From positions 1-49,957 of the forward strand of contig CAIYDX010000205.1 in the NCBI GenBank assembly GCA_903925005.1: a stretch of DNA of 49,957 nt, in the 5' to 3' direction. How positions within the stretch are numbered: the first letter of the stretch is position 1; each line of letters begins with the position of its first letter. Below the pieces are notes generated by a model. That model was not told the DNA's origin. It did no database searches and saw nothing but the letters and a program-made list of their open reading frames with translations. This document shows, in pieces, positions 1 through 5,762 of this stretch. The DNA is from an uncultured Geobacteraceae bacterium. GTDB lineage: Bacteria > Desulfobacterota > Desulfuromonadia > Geobacterales > Pseudopelobacteraceae. The position numbers were made by a program, and so were the translations under genes.

Positions 1-13
1 AACGAAGTTTCCG

Positions 14-1255
14 ATGTTTTTTTTTCCAGCTGCAGAAATGATTCAACGATATTCCGGTATGCCACCATTGTCACTTTTCCAGGGACAATGGGTAAAGGCG
101 CCAGAATTGTTTTCTTCTTGCGACAACTTCTGCTTATTTATCTATAACAACGCAATGATGCACAGGCAAATTATGAAACTACAGGGTTGCACAACTGAAC
201 ATGGAAACGCATCGGCATTTGTTGGCTACTTGATGAGAAGTGGCGAAACGGGACTTCTCTGTGTGTCGGAAATTATGCGTGATGAAATATTCCAGCAGGA
301 TCTTGAAAATTTGCAGAGGCATCAAAAAGACGATTTTATAAGACAGTTCGGTGAAAAGTTGGATTGGTGGCGGCATCGTGAACTGACAGAAAAAGATTCA
401 CCGAAAGTTCATGCCAACAAGGCCCGAGTGTTGGCACGTGCGGTGTTAGTGGAGGATAAAGGGACAACGAGGAAAATTCACAGAACGCCGGAACATACCC
501 GAGTTCAGGAAGTGGTTCATAGTATCTCTTTAACGCAGAGATTCCACCAGACAGCTGGAAAAGCAGCCGGCAAGGAGTTTATCGAACCGTTGCCGAAGTC
601 GTTGTTAACTGACCCTGATGGTGCAGAAAAGATAAAAGCGGCTGTGCTGGCGGTGCGTAATTGCTTTCCAAGTAATCTGCCTTTAGTCCTGACAGTCCAT
701 GTAGATGGCGGTCATAACCCCCATTTGCAAGGATGGCTTTCGGAAAAAACTTGGAATGTGGAAAATAAACGTTGGGATAAACCGCATGAACTGCTGGATA
801 CGGCGGCAGGTCTTGAAAAACTATGGGGTGATGTGGCAAAGGCCGTAACAGATGCTACCGGCACTTCTTTTAATCGCAACACTGATGATCCGGTGCGGCC
901 AAAACGAACGGTCTTTCACCCGCGTACTGCATATTGGGTACAACAGTATAAACATGATGACCTGATAACAGGTGATTTTCTCCGGCTGGAACAAAACCCA
1001 AAGGCTCGGGAGGCGGTTCGGCAATTGGTTGAACAGGTTAGATATGACCGCGATAAAATGCTGCAGTTAAAGAGTGTGGCACGATTCAATGACGTTATAT
1101 CGATAGCCGAAGAAACAAACGGTCTGTTCAAGTCCCAAGCTGGGCATACGATAAAAGGTGCAACAGCGTCATCTGCGACCTCTTCAGCCAACGAAATTAC
1201 CGCCGCTATGGAGCAATGCTCCTATGTTAACCGGAAGGCTAATAAATCCAGATAG
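14..1255 (+). CDS. Possible relaxase/mobilization-like protein
   Basis: Reads up to 413 residues. The frame is open to the left edge, so the true start may lie outside; a plausible internal start is the ATG at 155 or 158, but none has a convincing ribosome binding site. The only recognisable feature is around residues 228-241, HVDGGHNPHLQGW, which resembles the histidine motif of MobA/MobL-type relaxases (H-x-D-x(3)-N-P-H-x-H) except that the last histidine is glutamine. The rest is charged and unfamiliar. It starts a three-gene operon: the next gene begins 8 bases after its stop. Context (near an integrase) fits DNA mobilization, but the family is a guess from one motif. Confidence 0.4.
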   Translation: MFFFPAAEMIQRYSGMPPLSLFQGQWVKAPELFSSCDNFCLFIYNNAMMHRQIMKLQGCTTEHGNASAFVGYLMRSGETGLLCVSEIMRDEIFQQDLENLQRHQKDDFIRQFGEKLDWWRHRELTEKDSPKVHANKARVLARAVLVEDKGTTRKIHRTPEHTRVQEVVHSISLTQRFHQTAGKAAGKEFIEPLPKSLLTDPDGAEKIKAAVLAVRNCFPSNLPLVLTVHVDGGHNPHLQGWLSEKTWNVENKRWDKPHELLDTAAGLEKLWGDVAKAVTDATGTSFNRNTDDPVRPKRTVFHPRTAYWVQQYKHDDLITGDFLRLEQNPKAREAVRQLVEQVRYDRDKMLQLKSVARFNDVISIAEETNGLFKSQAGHTIKGATASSATSSANEITAAMEQCSYVNRKANKSR

Positions 1256-1263
1256 GAGATTGT

Positions 1264-2022
1264 ATGTTAACACCATATCTGTTTGACCCCACCTCGCGGA
1301 AAAGCGTGGCGGAGCAAGTCGAGTACAACGATAAATTGAACCTTGAAAAGACACATCGCCCACTTAACATGCGTATTTATCTGGATGATGATGAAATTGA
1401 TCAATTGCAGGCAGCATTTAAAACCATTCCGATTTCGGAAAAGCCTGTCGCAATCTGGCGCTCCTGTTTCGAGCTGATTACCAGGGCACTCATTGTTGAA
1501 GAGGAGTTCACCCCCGAAACCGCCGCTGATTTCATCAATACCGGTATCGGCTGTGAACAGGAAATGTTACCGCAAATCCGCGAGGTTTTTACTACCAGCA
1601 TATTTGCGCCAATTCAGATCTTGCTTGATATGGCGTCTACCCTCCATTTTGAACTGACCAAGAAAATATTTGTGACATCAATGGAGTTGCACAACCTTGA
1701 TTACCGTTCACTGTTTCCGCAACGGGTTTGTGTGCATAGCCCTGATATGGTTCTCAAGAGGATGAAAAACCCGAAATTCAAGCCGACAGCGGAAGAGCGT
1801 AAAACATATTTCAAGGAATATAAAGAGCAGTCTTTTTCCATAATGAACAGCATGTCAATTTGGGAAATAGCTGATATCGTTCCTATGGAAAGTATGCAGA
1901 CATTACAGAATGCCGGACGCTACAGCATATTGAAACCAGTTTATGCGGATGATTCACCTACCACCGCACCGGCAGCAAAAGCGGCATCAGTGAAAGCAGA
2001 ACTCAAAGGAAAAGTCCTATGA
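1264..2022 (+). CDS. Hypothetical protein of the element operon
   Basis: 252 residues, family not recognised. The ATG follows GATAGGAGATTGT, a good ribosome binding site 6 bases upstream. The sequence is soluble-looking, without a signal peptide or membrane segment; residues about 40-50 are rich in aspartate and the C-terminal 25 residues are a low-complexity Ala/Thr/Lys tail. It lies 8 bases after the relaxase-like gene and its stop overlaps the start of the next gene (ATGA), so the three proteins are probably made together. A role in the same process as the upstream protein is inference from context only. Confidence 0.6.
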   Translation: MLTPYLFDPTSRKSVAEQVEYNDKLNLEKTHRPLNMRIYLDDDEIDQLQAAFKTIPISEKPVAIWRSCFELITRALIVEEEFTPETAADFINTGIGCEQEMLPQIREVFTTSIFAPIQILLDMASTLHFELTKKIFVTSMELHNLDYRSLFPQRVCVHSPDMVLKRMKNPKFKPTAEERKTYFKEYKEQSFSIMNSMSIWEIADIVPMESMQTLQNAGRYSILKPVYADDSPTTAPAAKAASVKAELKGKVL

Positions 2023-2372
2023 AACCAATCGACAACCCTGTTTTTAAGGCGTTCCATGGCTATCAATATGCCGCCATGGAAATTGCCGGAGAGTGCGACA
2101 AACTTTTGGAGGAACAGCAGGAGGTAGCCTTTTTTGCCGACCAGCTCCGATCTTTTTTAGCGGCTATCCGCAAAACGCTTGAATCGGCGTCACCGACTCA
2201 AGCAGAGCATACTATTACGATAACATCGGCAGAATTTTTAAAACTTACCGCAGATTTGGTGAAAATAGAATCTGCTGTAGGGCGAGAGGCGCGGCAGGTG
2301 GAATCTGTTCCTGCCCGTACGCAGAAACCTCAAGGACAGGGGTTGTCGCTGTTAGCGAGAAAGACAAATTAA
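2019..2372 (+). CDS. Hypothetical protein, last gene of the element operon
   Basis: 117 residues, not recognised. It overlaps the preceding gene by four bases (ATGA), indicating translational coupling; the site AAAGGAAAAG lies just upstream within that gene. It is predicted largely helical, with acidic stretches at residues 25-35, and a basic, Gln-rich C-terminus. No cysteine cluster, signal peptide or membrane segment. It is the last gene before the inward-facing tmRNA gene, and a hairpin at 2421-2446 separates the two. Confidence 0.55.
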   Translation: MKPIDNPVFKAFHGYQYAAMEIAGECDKLLEEQQEVAFFADQLRSFLAAIRKTLESASPTQAEHTITITSAEFLKLTADLVKIESAVGREARQVESVPARTQKPQGQGLSLLARKTN

Positions 2373-2420
2373 AAAAATAGTTCAGTGATAGAAAGCCAAC
2401 AACCAGCACCCGATAATAAA

Positions 2421-2446
2421 ATAGCGCCGCAGTGATGCGGCGCTAT
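2421..2446 (-). terminator. Hairpin terminator of element-borne ssrA, possibly bidirectional
   Basis: Perfect 11-bp stem, ATAGCGCCGCA and TGCGGCGCTAT, with a 4-base loop. On the minus strand it is followed by TTTATTATC, a U-rich tail 40 bases after the tmRNA 3' end. On the plus strand the tail is weaker (CAAATCG), but the hairpin could also stop the operon that ends at 2372. Confidence 0.75.
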
Positions 2447-2485
2447 CAAATCGACAATAAGTTACTGTATTATCGAACTAAAGTT

Positions 2486-2496
2486 TGGTGGAGGTG
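2486..2496 (+). repeat. Direct repeat TGGTGGAGGTG, candidate attachment core
   Basis: Identical to 4761-4771. Both are the 3' ends of tmRNA genes, so part of the identity is expected from tmRNA conservation. The flanking T-arm sequences differ, which limits the shared core to 11 bp. Confidence 0.5.
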
Positions 2497-2889
2497 CAGG
2501 GAATTGAACCCTGGTCCAAACGCTCTTCAATACTAACCTCTACGCTGATAGATTGATTACGGGTTTAAATTCAAAGTAAGCCATCACTCACGGCACAAAG
2601 AATCGATTCCTAAATACGGTGACTATCGGACCATCCTCACCGTCCCATTACAATTACTTCTTTTTGACAGCCGAAGGGTTACACAGGGAGTTAAGTCTAC
2701 CCTCTAGCTCGCTTGGATTCCGAAGAATCTAAGGCTGGTACTAAGCAGCAATTGCACCTGCAAAGGCGTAATTGTCTGCAGCAGTTGTATTGTTTGCATT
2801 TATTGTTTAGTGGATTATTCTAGAGGCCAACCACTATCCTCCCAGCGCAATCAGAATCTATCTTCGCCTGTCGAAACCTTTACACCCCC
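2486..2889 (-). ncRNA. ssrA: tmRNA, element-borne copy
   Basis: 404-nt transfer-messenger RNA. The 5' end GGGGGUGUAAAGGUUUCGAC pairs perfectly over 7 bp with CACCUCC before the 3' ACCA (one G-U pair). The T-arm is CAGGG-UUCAAUU-CCCUG. The tag frame runs from about 2797 to the TAG at 2741-2743. It reads ANNTTAADNYAFAGAIAA if it starts at the GCA at 2797, or a shorter form starting at a later Ala codon; it ends in the usual proteolysis signal AIAA. It differs strongly from the second tmRNA gene at 4761-5155 but keeps all hallmarks, so it looks functional. It has its own terminator (2421-2446) and is separated from the integrase by another (2959-2991). Confidence 0.85.
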
Positions 2890-2957
2890 AAAGCGTAATT
2901 TCTCTTCTTTTTTGAATATATCCCATTTTCGTTATAATTGCACTATTTCTGTTAAAT
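2890..2957 (-). promoter_or_regulatory. Probable promoter region of element-borne ssrA
   Basis: AT-rich stretch between the integrase terminator and the tmRNA 5' end. On the minus strand it contains TTTAAC and TATAAC 14 bases apart, and a second -10-like TATATT further down. No single good pair at 17 bases stands out, so the exact promoter is uncertain. A processed 5' leader is normal for tmRNA. Confidence 0.3.
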
Positions 2958-2958
2958 T

Positions 2959-2991
2959 TCGGATCTCCCAGATTGTCCCTGAGAGACCCGA
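2959..2991 (-). terminator. Hairpin terminator of the integrase gene
   Basis: On the minus strand TCGGGTCTC pairs with GAGATCCGA over 9 bp (one G-U), with an inner CAG/CTG pairing in the 15-base loop, followed by AAATTT. It lies about 40 bases after the integrase stop. Confidence 0.55.
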
Positions 2992-3029
2992 ATGTCTGAG
3001 TTGATAGGTTACTATAGGTTGAAAGTGGA

Positions 3030-4649
3030 TTAACCCCAAGCACGTTTCCAAGGTTTAACGTTTTCAAGTGATTTACTGAAGTCTACATTATCAATGATCT
3101 CTTTGAGCTTCTGATAATCAAACTTTGTAATGTAGCCGTCGTGAGCTTTGCCATCTTCATGGCCGACGATGGCAGTTCGATCTTCTTCGGGCACATGGTT
3201 TAAAACCATTGCGGTGATGAAGTTTTTCCGAAAGCTATGAAAGACAAGTTTATCGTTGTTGATCCCGATGCTTTCCAAAAATCGGCCTGGCCCGTTAAAC
3301 CATTTTGAAATAGTTTGCCCAACATAAACTTTAGTCTCAGGTTTTTCGCGATTAGGGTCCTTTTCCCAGTAATACAATTCCGGGAAAATACGAGTCTCAT
3401 TACGTTTAGTGAGTTCTTCGATGCGCTCTTTAAAACCGAGCTCCAATAGTTTTTTATGGATCGGCACGAAGCGGCGACTCTTATCCGTCTTAATTGTATG
3501 GCCAGGAGTATCTTCGCTCATGTTGATGCCGTATATACCGTCACGTTCGATAATGTCGGTAAGGCATAGCTGAGCAATTTCAGTTTGACGCATGCCGGTC
3601 AGCAACGCAATAAGCGGCGACCAGTATTGATAAACTTTAGAAGGACGGTCACCAGTAAAGTTATCATGACTGAACATCACAGTGAGTTGTTCTTCAGTGA
3701 ACGAATCGCGTTTGGCGTGTCTAGGCTCTCGACTCTTCTTTTTTAGATCGCCAAATGGATTATATGCTCCCTTGAACGCCCAGTGGTATAGCGTCGAGCA
3801 CGAGATAAGGAGACTATTTACGTACGTAGGTTTAAACAATTCAGACGCCGGTATTGTAGTATCGTTGATCAGATCCTTTAGTGAACGGTCTCGATATTTG
3901 ATGGAAAGTTTCCGACGCTTAGGGATACGCACTATTGCTTTGCGGAACTCCATTGCCATCATAGGCGTTACAGACCGCAGAAAGCGATCTCCCAGAACAT
4001 CAACGAGAAGCACCAAGTCCGCTCTCGCTTCTTTCTCAATTTTAGAATTCTTCCACCTTTCGAGTTCATTACCGAACTCCATATACCGGGTGATAGCCTC
4101 AGAAATGCGCATTTTATCGACATCTATTTCTTTTAAATGATCATATTCGATGGCACAGTCAAAATCTTCTTCGAGTGGCGTTGCAGCAATCGACGGAAGA
4201 TTTGCATGATTATGAGTTGTCGGAGGAGCTATTAGAGCAGGCGCTATTTCTAGGGGAGGGCAAGCAACTTCTTCTATACGACTGAGAATTTTCGAAGCAA
4301 ACGGGTTTCCGGAACCAGCTTGGAGTAGCAGCTGAAGATCCTCTGTAGGGATGTCAATTTTGCGCTTAAAAGATGTTCCGTCCGGAAGCGAGTGCTTGGA
4401 CTCGAAAAGCATTTCGGACAAACCCGGAATTGTTATGCGATTGGAGGACATTTGTTCACCACGAAGGTAGCGAAAAAGCAGGTCTGTTTTATAAGCAAGC
4501 TCACGCGCAAGTTGAGCAGCCTCCTGCTTACTACCTGTTTTTAAAGTAATTTTTATCTCACGTTTGCCAAGTTTCTCACGAAGATCGACGGGGACTGAGC
4601 GACGAAAAAAGTAGTTGGCGGGAGTAGCAAGAATGTAACATCTAACCAT
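3030..4649 (-). CDS. Tyrosine recombinase (site-specific integrase)
   Basis: 539 residues from the ATG at 4649, chosen because AAAAGGAGACT lies 5 to 6 bases upstream; the open frame continues 26 codons further without support. It catalyses integration and excision of the element. The N-terminus (residues about 1-60, with YFFRRSVPVDLREKLG) matches the DUF6538-type start of many integrases that use tRNA or tmRNA genes. The catalytic set is visible: R354 in LLTGMRQTE, H471 and R474 in HSFR, H497 in VGHE, and nucleophile Y506. The central part (about 200-330) is the core-binding domain. The gene is on the same strand as, and just downstream of, the ssrA at 4761-5155. It appears intact. Confidence 0.92.
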   Translation of the reverse strand: MVRCYILATPANYFFRRSVPVDLREKLGKREIKITLKTGSKQEAAQLARELAYKTDLLFRYLRGEQMSSNRITIPGLSEMLFESKHSLPDGTSFKRKIDIPTEDLQLLLQAGSGNPFASKILSRIEEVACPPLEIAPALIAPPTTHNHANLPSIAATPLEEDFDCAIEYDHLKEIDVDKMRISEAITRYMEFGNELERWKNSKIEKEARADLVLLVDVLGDRFLRSVTPMMAMEFRKAIVRIPKRRKLSIKYRDRSLKDLINDTTIPASELFKPTYVNSLLISCSTLYHWAFKGAYNPFGDLKKKSREPRHAKRDSFTEEQLTVMFSHDNFTGDRPSKVYQYWSPLIALLTGMRQTEIAQLCLTDIIERDGIYGINMSEDTPGHTIKTDKSRRFVPIHKKLLELGFKERIEELTKRNETRIFPELYYWEKDPNREKPETKVYVGQTISKWFNGPGRFLESIGINNDKLVFHSFRKNFITAMVLNHVPEEDRTAIVGHEDGKAHDGYITKFDYQKLKEIIDNVDFSKSLENVKPWKRAWG

Positions 4650-4654
4650 AAAAA

Positions 4655-4713
4655 AGTCTCCTTTTAGTACAATCCCGTGTACCGAAACTTGTACCGAATT
4701 GAAAAAGGAGACT
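4655..4713 (-). promoter_or_regulatory. Integrase leader: hairpin over the ribosome binding site, plus repeats
   Basis: AGTCTCCTTTT at 4655-4665 and AAAAGGAGACT at 4703-4713 are perfect 11-bp inverted repeats. In the integrase mRNA the upstream arm would pair with the ribosome binding site and hide it. The 37-base loop holds two direct copies of GTACCGAA (4679-4686 and 4691-4698) spaced 12 bases apart, which could be a protein-binding site. This suggests control of integrase translation or directed excision; both are inference. Confidence 0.5.
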
Positions 4714-4760
4714 CTAAAATAATTCAAATGTTATGTGTTATCAGCTACTTGCGTGATTGA

Positions 4761-4771
4761 TGGTGGAGGTG
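4761..4771 (+). repeat. Direct repeat TGGTGGAGGTG, candidate attachment site at the element boundary
   Basis: The 3' end of the smpB-linked tmRNA gene, next to the integrase upstream region, and identical to 2486-2496. The actual crossover may lie further inside the tmRNA gene (for example in the T-loop). Confidence 0.5.
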
Positions 4772-5155
4772 GTGGGAGTCGAACCCACGTCCAAAAGACC
4801 TACAAAACCAGACACTACGAGCGTAGTTCATTTTCTAATCTTACGCTCAGGTCGAAATAGAACGAAAACCCCGGAGCCTCAGAAGGTTTGACTGACACCT
4901 ACAACCAGGATCACTCTAGTTTGCTTCTTTTGATGTGCGAAGAGTTACCAGAACTATCTACTCTTTACACCACCTAGGATTTTCTCTAGGGATTGTTGAC
5001 ACTAAGCAGCGAGGCGAGCCTCAAAAGCGTAGTTGTCTGCTGTTGCATTTGTTAAGTTGGCAATTAATAATTCGCAGATTTTTTAACGCGGGCCATCTGC
5101 GTCCCTCGACTCGCTTCCAATTCCTTTAATCCCCTGTCGAAACCTTTACGCCCCC
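4761..5155 (-). ncRNA. ssrA: tmRNA, smpB-linked copy
   Basis: 395-nt tmRNA starting 38 bases after the smpB stop, so this is probably the native gene. The 5' end is GGGGGCGUAAAGGUUUCGAC; the 3' end is T-arm GUGGG-UUCGACU-CCCAC then CACCUCC-ACCA. The tag reads ATADNYAFEARLAA if the resume codon is the GCA at 5044-5046, ending at TAG 5002-5004. Position 6 of the acceptor stem is C opposite A, a mismatch, whereas the element-borne copy has U-A there. This is expected if an integrating element replaced the 3' end. It has no terminator of its own; the integrase follows directly, so read-through into it is possible. Confidence 0.88.
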
Positions 5156-5193
5156 CTTCTAAAGTAAAATGTGAATGGTGAATTTGGAAACAA

Positions 5194-5664
5194 TCAATCC
5201 CGGTTTCTAGCCTTCAGCGCCTGCGACATCTCACGCTGGCTGTCCTTGGTTTTCATATCCTCACGTTTATCGTACAGTTTCTTCCCTTTGGCAAGCCCTA
5301 TCTCGACCTTTACCAAGCCGTCCTTGAAATAGAGCCTGAGCGGAATGACCGACAGCCCCTTCTCGCGAATCCTGCCGTACAGCCGGTCTATTTCGCGGCG
5401 GTGCAAGAGCAGCTTGCGGTTGCGATCCGGTTGGTGATTCTGACGGTTGCCGAATTCGTACTGCGAAATATTCAAGTTGTGCAGGTAGGCCTCGCCGTCG
5501 CGTACCAGCATGAACGAATCATTCAAATTGGCCATGCCGGCCCGCAAAGACTTGACTTCTGTCCCCTGCAGCACCAAGCCCGCCTCAAACTTCTCTTCGA
5601 TAAAATAATCGTGATAAGCTTTTTTATTGTTACAGATAAGTTTTTCACCCATATTTGGCATCAT
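5194..5664 (-). CDS. smpB: SsrA-binding protein SmpB
   Basis: Binds tmRNA and brings it to stalled ribosomes in trans-translation. About 152 residues from the ATG at 5652 (MGEKLICNNKKAYHDYF) or 156 from 5664; neither has a strong ribosome binding site. Family motifs are clear: NKKAYHDYFIEEKFEAGLVL, GTEVKSLR, NLNDSF, and the basic C-terminal tail GLAKGKKLYDKREDMKTKD that enters the mRNA channel. Length is normal. It is immediately upstream of ssrA on the same strand and divergent from glgP, leaving about 100 bases for both promoters. Confidence 0.97.
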   Translation of the reverse strand: MMPNMGEKLICNNKKAYHDYFIEEKFEAGLVLQGTEVKSLRAGMANLNDSFMLVRDGEAYLHNLNISQYEFGNRQNHQPDRNRKLLLHRREIDRLYGRIREKGLSVIPLRLYFKDGLVKVEIGLAKGKKLYDKREDMKTKDSQREMSQALKARNRD

Positions 5665-5762
5665 AACAGAGATTGTGCGATAATGGAACGCTCAACCTTG
5701 CATTAAGTTCAAGAAATATATATAGTTCTCTCTCGTTAACTTTGTCTCAAGGGGTGGATGTC

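Larger units (their letters stand above)
1..4771. mobile_element. Right end of an integrated element in ssrA (left end outside window)
   Basis: A tyrosine integrase gene ends its upstream region directly at the 3' end of the smpB-linked tmRNA gene, the usual arrangement for elements that integrate into ssrA. Left of the integrase lie a second full-length tmRNA gene and a three-gene operon of unknown or mobilization-like proteins. An 11-bp direct repeat, TGGTGGAGGTG, occurs at 2486-2496 and 4761-4771 (both tmRNA 3' ends). The element could therefore be only the 2.3 kb between the repeats, or a larger element running off the left edge. The operon at 14-2372 favours the larger reading, but the left boundary cannot be seen. 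Confidence 0.6.

Noticed and set aside
2858-3067. Small frames in the tmRNA-integrase gap
   Set aside because: Overlap the tmRNA 5' end, the terminator hairpin and the integrase end; no ribosome binding site.
2486-4771. A minimal 2.3-kb mobile unit made only of one tmRNA gene and the integrase
   Set aside because: The 11-bp repeats would fit, but they are conserved tmRNA 3' ends, and the operon to the left looks element-borne; a larger element is more likely.
5673-5762. N-terminal extension of glgP
   Set aside because: The extra 30 codons overlap smpB and lack family similarity; the ATG at 5763 has a ribosome binding site.
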